The position numbers and the translations under genes were made by a program. A stretch of 34,680 nt of DNA, from assembly GCA_035560935.1 (NCBI GenBank), contig DATMYQ010000160.1, forward strand, positions 1 to 34,680, given 5' to 3'. Below the pieces are notes generated by a model that did no database searches, had not been told where the DNA came from, and saw only the letters and a program-made list of their open reading frames with translations. Of the stretch, positions 1-8,221 are shown in pieces. This DNA comes from DATMYQ01 sp035560935. GTDB lineage: Bacteria > Bacillota > Negativicutes > Sporomusales > Sporomusaceae. Position 1 is the first letter of the stretch. Each line of letters opens with the position of its first letter.

Positions 1-4
1 GGTA

Positions 5-301
5 ATGAAACGGGGAAAAAAAGAAAAAAAGTGGGATAATCATTTTAGTGGACAAATGTCTCCAGCAGAACTTTACATTGAATCGCTTGGGGAACATGCG
101 GAGCCTTTAAAATTTTACGTTACAGCAGATACTTATGTACAAAAAAAACGTGCTATAGACGAAATAAAAGGATTGTTTGATACGAACCCAATGTTCTACT
201 CAAAGAACAAAGGAAGCGTATTTCAATATTTGGAATTTTTCCCTGATGATAAAAATTTAAAAGAGTGGAGTTATATAGCTTGTGGAAAAAAATATATATA
301 G
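5..301 (+). CDS. Small hypothetical protein, possibly 5'-truncated by the window edge
   Basis: A 98-residue reading frame, rich in Lys, Glu and aromatic residues, with no motif that I recognise. It starts with a very basic stretch (MKRGKKEKKW) and has no signal peptide or membrane segment. The only upstream bases in the window stay open in the same frame, so the true start may lie outside and this could be the C-terminal part of a longer protein. The coding sequence is much more AT-rich than the glycosyltransferase genes that begin at 792, which suggests it belongs to a different genomic segment. No function is assigned. It could also be a chance ORF, but the length and amino-acid composition look protein-like. 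Confidence 0.5.
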   Translation: MKRGKKEKKWDNHFSGQMSPAELYIESLGEHAEPLKFYVTADTYVQKKRAIDEIKGLFDTNPMFYSKNKGSVFQYLEFFPDDKNLKEWSYIACGKKYI

Positions 302-791
302 GACTTTCGTTTTGGCCTGAAAAACGACTAATTTAAGAGCGTGACGGTGTTTTCATCGACTCTATGTTATTGGAACATAGTATTACCAATGCTCTTTTGC
401 AGGAGAGTGTCTTGACACTACTAGAATAGTTCGCTTTTTTACTTTGTTTATCCTTATGGAATCAGTAGATTGCCCGAGTAAATTAGCGACTAAAATGTTA
501 CTGAAATCGTAAATTTTAAGCAGCGTTTTTTCGGCATGATGCAACTGTGATCGATTTGACGAAGGAAGGCATAAGTTCTGGAATGCGGATATAGCTGGCT
601 CAAAAGGGATAATGGAGTGTATTATTGTTAGGCGGTTTTCGGTGATGAAACAGGAACGTGAACTAAAAATTATTTTTGTTTGTTAATTGCTTCGAATGGC
701 TACGACAAACGCCTGATATATTCTTGTTGGTAACGTAGGGAATAGTGGAGACTCTGTTGCGTTAGCGTATCTTGTCGAAAGGAAATGGGTC
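302..791. other. AT-rich intergenic stretch with no convincing gene
   Basis: About 490 bases separate the small ORF from the first glycosyltransferase. I see two short inverted repeats (308-313 with 321-326, and CTATGTT 362-368 with AACATAG 374-380), neither followed by a T-run. There is a 30-codon open stretch at 337-429 that may be a gene remnant, and a possible extended -10 at 714-722. The base composition changes toward the GC-richer style of the downstream genes only near 790. No tRNA or insertion-sequence structure was seen. Confidence 0.5.
714..722 (+). promoter_or_regulatory. Possible extended -10 promoter for the first glycosyltransferase
   Basis: TGATATATT reads as an extended -10 (TG-N-TATATT). 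No good -35 lies 16-18 bases upstream. It would give a leader of roughly 60 bases before the ATG at 792. The call rests on the -10 alone and is weak. Confidence 0.25.
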
Positions 792-2606
792 ATGGTCGTA
801 AACGTGCTTGCTTGGGATGAAACAGTTTTTCATTCTGAGGATATGGCATATTTAAAAAATGCCACAGATTTGCAGATCTATTCGGCTTCGCTGAATGACA
901 TTGATATGGGGTTGCGAATGGCAAGAAAAAGCGATTTGATTATTTGGCCAGCCGAGGGGACTGTGATCGCTAGGTTTCTTGAACAGCACTGGCATAATAG
1001 CCAGTTGCGTGATTTGTTTGCGGCTGCTTCGGTTCGGAAAATTGCCTGGAGTATGGATTCGCATCATCAGTGGCCGGTGGAACAAAAATTACAGAAATAT
1101 TTCGACCGTTATTACCTGGCGCATTCGCCCTATATGGATAAGTTTGACGGGCAGCGGGTGCGCTGGCTGCCTTGCTATTACGGTGTGTCGGGAATTGATT
1201 CATTGCTAAACAGTATTCGGTCTGTTCCGGAGCCTGTTTGTGATATTTCCTGCTTGTTTCGTGCCTATCCGCATATTGGCGACAGAAATTTCGTCGCTTA
1301 CGAGGCTGCCAAAATACTTGGGCGGATGGGCTTAAAATTTGTTTTTGGCAGTATGACGGGCGCCGGGCAGGCGCGTTACGTTGATATGCTGAAAGCGTCG
1401 AAGGTTGTGCTGAATATTAGCATTATGGATGATTTGAATTTGCGCAACTTTGAAGCGATCGGATTGAACAGGGTGATGCTGACCAATCGAGTGCCGGATC
1501 ATGAACGGGTAGCGCTGGATTATCGGCACACCTATTTTTTTAAACGGGATTTGTCCGACTTTGCAGAAAAAGTGACACTGGCACTGCGGGATGAAAGCCC
1601 GGTGATTGAAACCTGGCGTAATGTGGTGAACAGGCATATGCTGATTCACCGCTATATTGACATGATTAATCAGGAATTGGGCACGGCGTATTGTGTGGCG
1701 CCCGTGGCTGATGAGTTGCCGTGTGTATCCGCTGTTATACCGGTTCGGCAATCCGCTTCCCTCACTCTGTCTTCGGAAATGGGCGATAAAATCTATAGTC
1801 AGGAAGATTTGGCGTTAAAAAGTATTTTGACATTAGTGCATTCAAGAAAAAACTTTCAATGGGCGCTGAAGGAATTTGAGCAGGCCGCCCGGCTGCCGGA
1901 ATTCTTGTTTACAGATCAGCCCACGCTGCTGGCGATTCTCCAGGAAACTTTTCAGGCAGTTCAGGAACAGGCGGCGGATCAATATGCCGGGGTGCTGTTG
2001 GCGGTGAGTCTGAAGAAGATAAACCAGTCGATGGAGCAGCGGGCAACGGGATTTATAGTGCGGGAGTATGGCTCCCTGCTGCTGCAATATGCGCAAATAT
2101 TAAAAATACCGGAAATAGACAGCGGCCGGCACCTGGCCAGCGTTTGGAGCGTTAAGATGGCGGAACAGCACGTTGCAGCCGGAAATTTGGAAGCGGCTTT
2201 GCTGGTGTTGAAGAAGGCTCGGGAATTGGATTCGCAGTATTTGGATGTGTATGCCTGGCTGGGACTGGTTTATCGGCGTCTCCAGTGCGAAACGGAGACG
2301 GTGGAGGCATATGAAAAGTATGTGGAACTGGCCGTTGCGACAGGTGAAGATCAGCTTGCATCGGTGCTTCCGGTAAAAAAAATGCTGTTTCATTATTATC
2401 AGCAAAAAGCAAATCAGTTTGCCCGGTTGCAGGATTTTGCCGCGCAGCGTAGTATGTTAATAAAAATGTGTCACTATGCTGCGGCACAACGAAGGATTAG
2501 CGAGGTGCTGGAGCAGCTGGTGCAGGAACGGCTCCGGCAGGGTTTGTATCAGGAGGCTATTGCGGACATTGAAGCAATAGCCCGCGAGATAGAAGCACGG
2601 ACATGA
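792..2606 (+). CDS. CgeB-like glycosyltransferase with C-terminal TPR/helical domain
   Basis: A 604-residue protein. The first ~320 residues look like the CgeB / glycosyl transferase group 1 type: a Rossmann-like N-terminal half, then a segment (about residues 150-290) containing RAYPHIGDRN, a GxxTGAGQARY loop, and NFEAIGLNRVMLTNRVPDH, the conserved C-terminal donor-site block of this group. Residues ~430-600 are helical repeats resembling TPRs (for example AWLGLVYRRLQ), presumably for partner or acceptor binding. It most likely transfers a sugar in the cytoplasm; donor and acceptor are unknown. The ATG at 792 is preceded by AAAGGAAA at suitable spacing. It is the first gene of the plus-strand run and has its own leader. 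CgeB relatives act in spore-coat glycosylation as well as in surface and flagellar glycosylation loci, so the name does not prove a spore role. Confidence 0.75.
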   Translation: MVVNVLAWDETVFHSEDMAYLKNATDLQIYSASLNDIDMGLRMARKSDLIIWPAEGTVIARFLEQHWHNSQLRDLFAAASVRKIAWSMDSHHQWPVEQKLQKYFDRYYLAHSPYMDKFDGQRVRWLPCYYGVSGIDSLLNSIRSVPEPVCDISCLFRAYPHIGDRNFVAYEAAKILGRMGLKFVFGSMTGAGQARYVDMLKASKVVLNISIMDDLNLRNFEAIGLNRVMLTNRVPDHERVALDYRHTYFFKRDLSDFAEKVTLALRDESPVIETWRNVVNRHMLIHRYIDMINQELGTAYCVAPVADELPCVSAVIPVRQSASLTLSSEMGDKIYSQEDLALKSILTLVHSRKNFQWALKEFEQAARLPEFLFTDQPTLLAILQETFQAVQEQAADQYAGVLLAVSLKKINQSMEQRATGFIVREYGSLLLQYAQILKIPEIDSGRHLASVWSVKMAEQHVAAGNLEAALLVLKKARELDSQYLDVYAWLGLVYRRLQCETETVEAYEKYVELAVATGEDQLASVLPVKKMLFHYYQQKANQFARLQDFAAQRSMLIKMCHYAAAQRRISEVLEQLVQERLRQGLYQEAIADIEAIAREIEART

Positions 2607-2654
2607 TGAATCCAGGTCAATGTGGATATTATTCAGGTTGAAAGAGAGGGCATT

Positions 2655-3878
2655 ATGAGATTTTTATTTATCCATCCTAATTTTCCGGCACAGTTTGCCA
2701 ATATGCTGATTGCATTGTCTCAGGCTCCCGGCAATCAGGTCGCGTTTTTGACAACGCGGACAGACGGTGAAATTCCCGGAGTACATAAGGTGATATATCA
2801 GCTTTCGCGGGAGGTGGCGAAGGAAACGCATCAGTATGTGCGCAACCTGGAAGAGGCGGTGCTGCATGGTCAGGCCGCCTATCGTGCCGCTGTCGAACTA
2901 AAAAATAAAGGTTTTGTACCGGATCTGGTGGTTGGCCATTCCGGGTGGGGTCCGACGATGTATATGAAGGATCTTTTCCCGGATACGCCGTTTATCGGTT
3001 ATTTTGAGTGGTTCTATCATGCGCATGGTTCTGATGCGGAATTCGGTCCGGATGAAAAACTTAACCCGGATGCGGAATGCCGGATCCGATCGAAGAACGC
3101 GCCGATTTTGATTGATTTGTATAGTTGCGATCGGGGATACAGCCCTACTTACTGGCAGCACAGCCAGTTTCCGGCTGAATACGCCCGGAAAATTCAGGTT
3201 ATTCATGATGGGATTAATACAGAAGTATATCAGCCGAAGAAAGACGCTGCGCTGATGCTCGCGGATAAGCAAATTGACCTGTCGGGAGTAGACGAAGTGA
3301 TTACTTACGTCGCTCGCGGTATGGAACCGTATCGTGGATTCCCTCAGTTTATGGAATCACTGTCGCTGGTTATGGCCCGTCGGCCCCGTTGCCATGCAGT
3401 GATTGTGGGCGAGGACCGGGTGGCATACGGCAGTCCGGCGCCGGGAGGGAAGAGCTTTAAAGAACTGACGCTGGAACGTTTTCCATTTGACCCGGCCCGG
3501 CTTCATTTTACCGGTCATTTGCCCCGCAGTCAGTATTTGCAAGTGTTGCAGGCATCCACGGTTCATGTTTATCTGACCAGGCCGTTTGTATTATCTTGGT
3601 CAATGTTGGAAGCGATGTCCTGCGGATGTCTGCTGGTGGCATCGGATACTCAGCCGGTGCGGGAAGTTATCAATGATGGAGTGAACGGATTGCTGGTAGA
3701 TTTTTTCCGCACGGCGCAGATTGCCGACCGAATCGAAGAAGCGTTGGATGATCCGCGGCGGCGGGCGGCGATTGGCGTTCGTGCCCGGGAATCCATCCGG
3801 GATCGTTATGAGCTTAAAAGTATGCTGGCCCGGCAGGCACAGTTTTTCAGCGCGACGATCCAGGAATATAAGAAGTAG
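2655..3878 (+). CDS. GT4-family glycosyltransferase (Glyco_trans_4_3 type), paralogue 1
   Basis: A 407-residue GT-B glycosyltransferase. The N-terminal domain begins MRFLFIHPNFPAQF and carries GHSGWGPTMYMKDLFP (residues 94-109) and the GYFEWFYHAHG block, the hallmark of the Glyco_trans_4_3 (PF12000-like) group. The C-terminal half has ARGMEPYRGFPQFME (220-234) and PFVLSWSMLEAMSCG (310-324), the donor-binding site with Glu319. An in-frame GTG at 2622 would add 11 residues. I prefer ATG 2655 because GAAAGAGAGGG sits just upstream and both paralogues start at the same point of the alignment. Two close paralogues follow (6974-8212 and 8222-9457). It probably acts in the cytoplasm on a protein or lipid-linked acceptor; the sugar is unknown. 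Confidence 0.88.
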   Translation: MRFLFIHPNFPAQFANMLIALSQAPGNQVAFLTTRTDGEIPGVHKVIYQLSREVAKETHQYVRNLEEAVLHGQAAYRAAVELKNKGFVPDLVVGHSGWGPTMYMKDLFPDTPFIGYFEWFYHAHGSDAEFGPDEKLNPDAECRIRSKNAPILIDLYSCDRGYSPTYWQHSQFPAEYARKIQVIHDGINTEVYQPKKDAALMLADKQIDLSGVDEVITYVARGMEPYRGFPQFMESLSLVMARRPRCHAVIVGEDRVAYGSPAPGGKSFKELTLERFPFDPARLHFTGHLPRSQYLQVLQASTVHVYLTRPFVLSWSMLEAMSCGCLLVASDTQPVREVINDGVNGLLVDFFRTAQIADRIEEALDDPRRRAAIGVRARESIRDRYELKSMLARQAQFFSATIQEYKK

Positions 3879-3942
3879 AAGGGCGGGGCGTGGTGATTGC
3901 TGCCGTGCCCCTATCATTGGTTATGGTAAAGGAACCGAAGTA

Positions 3943-5157
3943 ATGCAGAAATTTTGCATGGAAATATATGATGAATATGAAGATCCGGCCGGATGTCTGC
4001 AAATGATTCAGGTGGCGATGAAAGCTAGATCCGGTTCCGGGGAATTAGCTGCCTGGGGACGGACCGAGCAAAGTGATAATCCCACGTTACTGACGATACT
4101 GGGGGAGATCCTTTGCTGTCGCCATGAATTTTCGCTGGCGCGGGAATGCTTTCGCAAAGCATTGAAGGCACATCCCGATTTTTTACCGGCAGAAATGAAA
4201 CTGATGGAAGTGGATTTTATGCTGGGCGACTTGGCTGCCGGTTTTTCCCGTATGTCCTTTTATCTGAATGCACTGACCCCGCACTGGTTTCGGCAGTTTC
4301 GCACCCTCTTGCCGGAGTTGAGAGAATGGCAGGGCGAAATATTTAGTGGAAAAAAGTTGCTGGTGGTGGCCGTCGGTGGATTTGGCGACAAAATCCTTTT
4401 TGCCCGTTTTTTGCATCGGATTAAAGCGCGGGGGGGAACGGTAAGCCTAATGGTTGGCAAGTCATTGGCAGGCTTGCTGGCTACGGTTAGCGGTGTAGAT
4501 GAAGTTTTGGCGGATGCGACTTTTGGTGAAGTCAAAGCCAGGGGATTTCACTATTTTCTGCGATTACCGGAAGCACCGGCTATTTTTGGGATATCGCAAC
4601 GGACGGTTCCGCAGGATGGTGCCTATATTACCGCGGACGTGGAACTCGTCCGGCAGTGGCAGCGGCGGTTGCCAACTGCCGGATTGAAGGTTGGCCTTGT
4701 GTGGGCGGGCAGCGGATACGGTGATGTCTCTGACCAGCGTTCGATACCTTTGTGTCAGATGATGCCGTTGCTGGCTTTGCCGGGTGTGCAATATATCAGT
4801 CTGCAGGTAGGCCCCGCTGCCCGGGAAAAGGACGCTTTGTCCGTAAAAATGCTCGATGCGGCGGATAGTTTTAACAGTTTTACGGATACGGCGGCGGTGG
4901 TTTCGCAACTGGATCTGATTATTTCTGTGGATACGGCAATGGTTCATTTGGCGGGTGCGCTGGGGCGTCCTGTCTGGGCACTGTTGCCGTATTTGTCCTC
5001 ATGGCAGTGGCCGGCCAAGGGTGAACACAGCCCCTGGTATCCGTCTGCCCGCCTGTTTCGCCAGTCGGAGCAGGCGGACTGGACGACGGTGGTGCGAGCG
5101 CTGCACCATGAATTATCGCTGTATTCGCGTGGGAAATATAGTATAATAAAGGCATAA
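3943..5157 (+). CDS. Short TPR - GT9-like glycosyltransferase
   Basis: A 404-residue protein with about two TPR-like repeats (residues ~48-105) before a GT9-like (heptosyltransferase-type) domain. Visible landmarks are REWQGEIFSGKKLLV (127-141), the GD loop VGGFGDK (144-150), GLVWAG (251-256), the donor-site block SVDTAMVHLAGALGRP (328-343) and HSPWYPSARLFRQ (362-374). It has fewer TPRs than its relatives, and the usual EWRWLL motif is replaced by SWQWPAKGEH. The frame stays open back to 3721 across the end of the preceding gene. ATG 3943 is chosen because AAAGGA lies 8 bases upstream and it avoids a 150-base overlap. GT9 enzymes transfer ADP-heptose in LPS synthesis, but TPR-linked versions lie in protein-glycosylation loci, so a protein acceptor is more likely. 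The donor is unknown. Confidence 0.8.
   Translation: MQKFCMEIYDEYEDPAGCLQMIQVAMKARSGSGELAAWGRTEQSDNPTLLTILGEILCCRHEFSLARECFRKALKAHPDFLPAEMKLMEVDFMLGDLAAGFSRMSFYLNALTPHWFRQFRTLLPELREWQGEIFSGKKLLVVAVGGFGDKILFARFLHRIKARGGTVSLMVGKSLAGLLATVSGVDEVLADATFGEVKARGFHYFLRLPEAPAIFGISQRTVPQDGAYITADVELVRQWQRRLPTAGLKVGLVWAGSGYGDVSDQRSIPLCQMMPLLALPGVQYISLQVGPAAREKDALSVKMLDAADSFNSFTDTAAVVSQLDLIISVDTAMVHLAGALGRPVWALLPYLSSWQWPAKGEHSPWYPSARLFRQSEQADWTTVVRALHHELSLYSRGKYSIIKA
5119..5147 (+). promoter_or_regulatory. Possible promoter for RTX protein 1
   Basis: A perfect TATAAT (5142-5147) sits 17 bases after CTGTAT (5119-5124), within the last codons of the preceding gene. It would give a leader of about 40 bases to the ATG at 5195. 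The -35 is poor, so this is a candidate only. Confidence 0.3.
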
Positions 5158-5194
5158 TAAATTGTGATAGTGACTGGCTAAGGGAGGGAAAAAC

Positions 5195-6874
5195 ATGGCA
5201 ACCCTGACGACGGGAATAAAGCTCGACGCTTCCTTTGGCGGAACTCTCTGGGTAACGGATGATACCGGCTTGACGGTCAGTCTGGCGGAATCGCCCTATA
5301 CCGCTGTGATTGGCCTGGCCGGCGGCGCCGGCAATGACAGTCTGACGGGTAATGGCCTGAATAACCATATTTGGGGAGGGATCGGCGGCGCCGATACCCT
5401 TAATGGCGGCGGCAGTAATAACAGTGATACGTACTGGTGGGGAAAATATGACGGTAATGATGTGATTACCGCGCCAACCGCCAATGCTGCCGACACGGTC
5501 CAATTGTATAATGTTTCTTTGGCAGCAGTGACCTTGGTGGCGGCTGGCAGTGATCTGGTACTGAACGCAGGTAGTAGCAGCTTAATGGTTAAATCGTGGA
5601 TGAACGCGGCTTCAAGGATCGGAAAGTTTGCCTTTACCGATGGAAATGTGCTATCTGGGCAAACCGGTAGCGCGGCGGATCTATTGGTGGCAGACAGCAC
5701 GAATAGTTTTATTTATGGTTGGGATGGCGACGATTCTTTGGCGGGCGGGGCCGGGGCGGACCAGTTAAATGGGGGAGCCGGTGCGGATCAGTTGTGGGGT
5801 GCCGCCGGCTCAGATGTGCTTAGCGGCGGTGATGGCGCGGATACCTACTGGTGGGGAAAAAACGACGGATTGGACGTCATTGTCGCTGATGCATCCAATG
5901 TTGCTGATACCATCCGGTTGTACGACGGTGTGAAGTCTGAATTGACGGTTTCGTTGAATGGCAGTGACTGTGTACTGTCATTGGGAACGGCTCAGCTCAC
6001 TGTGAGAAATTGGTCAACCGGACTGCTGGATAAAGTGATTTTTGCCGATGGCAGTGTGGGATCGTTGCAGCAACTGCTGGCGGCAACGCCAACAGCGACG
6101 AGCCAGACGCTGGCCATTCATTTTGACTATTCTCTGGACAGCAGCGGCTTTTTTCAACAGAATCCGCAAGCGAAGGCATGTCTGGAACAGGCGGCGGCAC
6201 TCTGGACGTCGAAGCTAAAAGATGACTTTGCTGTTGTGCCGGCCGGCACCTTGCTGAATGTTGCTGATCCAACCACCGGTGCCACCAAAACCTTTGCCGC
6301 TACTCAGAATATTGATGACATTGTGATCTTTGTCGGTGCCAAAAATTTGGTTTCCGCTACAGCGCAAGGAGGTTCATCGGCCTACTACTATATTGGTGAC
6401 AGCCTTGATAAACGCTATAACAGCACGACTAATTTTGAACCGTGGGTAGGAGCCATTTCTTTTGACAACAGTCCCAGTTTTTCAGATGGCAGCGCTGCAG
6501 AATGGTGGCTTGACCCGACACCGGCGACGAGTGGGGATGCGGCGACTGATGGCAAGGGGAAGTATGATTTCATTACGGTGGCGGCGCACGAGATTGGTCA
6601 CGTATTGGGGATTGCCGGAGGAATTGATGCGTATGACAGTGAAAAGGATACTGCCGGTAACTTTGCCGGTGCCTATGCCAAGGCGGCCAATAGCGGCAAG
6701 GTGATACCATTGATTGACGACACCCATCCTAATGGCTATAGCGGCAATTTTGCGATGGAAGTGGCGATGGCGTACGGCGGCAGCACTTATGTGGGTCATA
6801 GAGTGGTTCCTTCAGCGATTGATTTTGGAATGCTGGCAGATATCGGCTATCAGGTCAGTGGGGTCAATGTCTGA
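5195..6874 (+). CDS. RTX-repeat protein with C-terminal metalloprotease-like domain
   Basis: A 559-residue protein with no N-terminal signal peptide. Residues ~40-290 hold two RTX units, each with GGxGxD calcium-binding nonapeptides, a YWWGKxDGxDVI motif and a beta-rich tail ending in a Trp (KSWMN, RNWST). Residues ~305-559 resemble a secreted zinc metalloprotease with HEIGHVLGIAGGID (465-478) and IDFGMLADIGYQV near the end. The HExxH histidines are 465 and 469 with Glu466. The position where metzincins have the third ligand is Gly475, so a distal His (511 or 535) or another residue must serve if zinc is bound. The RTX part precedes the protease, the reverse of serralysins. RTX proteins generally leave by a type I system, but no transporter is nearby. 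AGGGAGGG precedes the ATG. It may be a glycosylation substrate or a surface enzyme. Confidence 0.82.
   Translation: MATLTTGIKLDASFGGTLWVTDDTGLTVSLAESPYTAVIGLAGGAGNDSLTGNGLNNHIWGGIGGADTLNGGGSNNSDTYWWGKYDGNDVITAPTANAADTVQLYNVSLAAVTLVAAGSDLVLNAGSSSLMVKSWMNAASRIGKFAFTDGNVLSGQTGSAADLLVADSTNSFIYGWDGDDSLAGGAGADQLNGGAGADQLWGAAGSDVLSGGDGADTYWWGKNDGLDVIVADASNVADTIRLYDGVKSELTVSLNGSDCVLSLGTAQLTVRNWSTGLLDKVIFADGSVGSLQQLLAATPTATSQTLAIHFDYSLDSSGFFQQNPQAKACLEQAAALWTSKLKDDFAVVPAGTLLNVADPTTGATKTFAATQNIDDIVIFVGAKNLVSATAQGGSSAYYYIGDSLDKRYNSTTNFEPWVGAISFDNSPSFSDGSAAEWWLDPTPATSGDAATDGKGKYDFITVAAHEIGHVLGIAGGIDAYDSEKDTAGNFAGAYAKAANSGKVIPLIDDTHPNGYSGNFAMEVAMAYGGSTYVGHRVVPSAIDFGMLADIGYQVSGVNV
5312..5641 (+). repeat. 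RTX unit 1 of RTX protein 1
   Basis: Residues 40-149. It contains GGAGNDSLTGNGLNN, then GGIGGADTLNGG, YWWGKYDGNDVI, and a strand-rich tail with SGxDLVL-like (AGSDLVLNAG) and a closing KSW. The same order of motifs recurs in unit 2 and three times in RTX protein 2 at the far end of the window. Confidence 0.7.
5696..6058 (+). repeat. RTX unit 2 of RTX protein 1
   Basis: Residues 168-288. Four GGxGxDxL-type nonapeptides (GGAGADQLN, GGAGADQLW, AAGSDVLS, GGDGADTYW) lead into YWWGKNDGLDVI, NGSDCVLSLG and RNWST. It is the second copy of the unit described for residues 40-149. Confidence 0.7.
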
Positions 6875-6905
6875 TGAGGGGCAGGATTTTGGCGGGAGGA
6901 TGAAG

Positions 6906-6927
6906 AATAATACATCTTTGTATTATT
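6906..6927 (+). other. AT-rich hairpin between RTX protein 1 and the next GT4 gene
   Basis: AATAATACA (6906-6914), loop TCTT, TGTATTATT (6919-6927) form a perfect 9-bp stem. No T-run follows directly, so it is not a standard intrinsic terminator. It could be an mRNA-stabilising or attenuating hairpin at the 3' end of the RTX message. TTGGCA at 6926-6931 could be a -35 for the next gene, but the matching -10 is weak. Confidence 0.4.
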
Positions 6928-6973
6928 GGCAATTAACGAATTTTTGCTAAAGATCAGGAAGTGAGTGGTTGGT

Positions 6974-8212
6974 ATGAATATTTTGTTCTTGCATCCGAAT
7001 TTTCCTGCCCAGTTCATGAATCTGGCCTCGGTGATGGGGCGAAATCCCCGTCACCGGGTTGTTTTTATTACGGCCCGTGAACAAGATGAGATTCCCGGGG
7101 TGCAAAAAGTATTGTTTAAGGCGCCACGAGCGGTCCACCCCAATACGCATCCCTATATCCATTCCGTAGAGTCGGCTGTCTTGCAGGGACAGTCGGTGTA
7201 TCGGTCGGCAGCCGAATTGAAGCGCACGGGATTTGTACCGGATGTGATTGTTGGCCATTCCGGTTGGGGTTCCACGCTATATATGAAAGATCTGTTTCCG
7301 CAATCGGCGCTGGTGGGCTATTTTGAATGGTTTTACCATGCCCATGGAACCGACCTCGATTTTGATCCGGCCGCACCCTTAACGGAAGCGAATAAACTGC
7401 GGGTACGGACAATTAATGCCCCCTTTTTGTTCGACTTGTGTGCCTGTGATGCCGGCATCAGTCCGACCCGGTGGCAGCAGCAGCAGTTCCCGCCGGAATA
7501 TCATCATAAAATCAGTGTTTTGCATGATGGCATTGATACGGAAAGATACTGCCCCAAACCGGGGGTGGGTTTGGTGTTGCCGGAACAGGGGATTGACCTG
7601 CCGGCAGGGACGGAAATTATAACTTACGTGGGGCGGGGGATGGAGCCTTATCGAGGGTTTCCGCAGTTTATGGAGGCGATGTCGCTGCTGATGGCCCGGC
7701 GGCCCGGACTGCACGTGGTGGTGGTGGGGGCCGACCGGGTCGCTTATGGCGGTGAAAAGGCACCGGATGGGAAAAGTTTCAAGGAGCACATGCTGGAAAC
7801 TTTTTCTTATGACCTGTCGCGTATTCATTTTACTGGCCTCCTGCCCCGTTATTTGTATTTGCAGGTATTACAGGCCTCGGCGGTACATGCCTACCTGACC
7901 CGGCCTTTTGTGCTGTCCTGGTCATTGCTGGAAGCGATGGCCGCCGGCTGTATGATTGTGGCTTCAGATACGGCGCCGGTGCGGGAAGTCATCCATGACG
8001 GAATAAACGGACTGCTGGTGGATTTTTTTTCGCCGCAGCAAATGGTTCTAAAAATTGAAGCGGCATTGGAAGACCGGCAGCAGGCAGCGGTGATGCGGCA
8101 ACGGGCCAGGGAAACCATTGTGGAAGGATACGATATCCGCCGCCTGTTACCGCAGACATTGCAGTTTCTTGAAGAGACCGCGGCGCAGGTAAGACGGCGT
8201 TCTGTGGTATAG
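6974..8212 (+). CDS. GT4-family glycosyltransferase (Glyco_trans_4_3 type), paralogue 2
   Basis: A 412-residue GT-B enzyme, the closest relative in the window of the gene at 2655-3878. It starts MNILFLHPNFPAQF and has GHSGWGSTLYMKDLFP, GYFEWFYHAHG, GRGMEPYRGFPQFME and the donor-site block PFVLSWSLLEAMAAG with its conserved Glu. A GTG at 6965 is in frame and adds three residues. ATG 6974 is preferred because it aligns with both paralogues, although the AGGAAG at 6956-6961 is then 12 bases away, so GTG 6965 cannot be excluded. It follows RTX protein 1 after about 100 bases and is separated by only 9 bases from the third paralogue, so the two are almost certainly co-transcribed. Its predicted role is sugar transfer in the cytoplasm with unknown substrates. 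Confidence 0.86.
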   Translation: MNILFLHPNFPAQFMNLASVMGRNPRHRVVFITAREQDEIPGVQKVLFKAPRAVHPNTHPYIHSVESAVLQGQSVYRSAAELKRTGFVPDVIVGHSGWGSTLYMKDLFPQSALVGYFEWFYHAHGTDLDFDPAAPLTEANKLRVRTINAPFLFDLCACDAGISPTRWQQQQFPPEYHHKISVLHDGIDTERYCPKPGVGLVLPEQGIDLPAGTEIITYVGRGMEPYRGFPQFMEAMSLLMARRPGLHVVVVGADRVAYGGEKAPDGKSFKEHMLETFSYDLSRIHFTGLLPRYLYLQVLQASAVHAYLTRPFVLSWSLLEAMAAGCMIVASDTAPVREVIHDGINGLLVDFFSPQQMVLKIEAALEDRQQAAVMRQRARETIVEGYDIRRLLPQTLQFLEETAAQVRRRSVV

Positions 8213-8221
8213 GAGGAAGTT

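Noticed and set aside
308..326. CGTTTT/AAAACG inverted repeat after the small ORF as a terminator
   Set aside because: The stem is short and AT-rich and no T-run follows it.
411..422. TTGACA (412-417) inside GTGTCTTGACAC as a -35 or operator
   Set aside because: No -10 lies 16-18 bases downstream (a T-run is found there), and the next gene begins 370 bases away.
3721..3942. N-terminal extension of the TPR-GT9 gene at 3943
   Set aside because: It lies within the C-terminal coding region of the previous gene in another frame, and there is a good ribosome site and ATG at 3943.
5195..6874. RTX protein 1 as a serralysin
   Set aside because: The domain order is reversed and the third zinc ligand of HExxHxxGxxH is missing.
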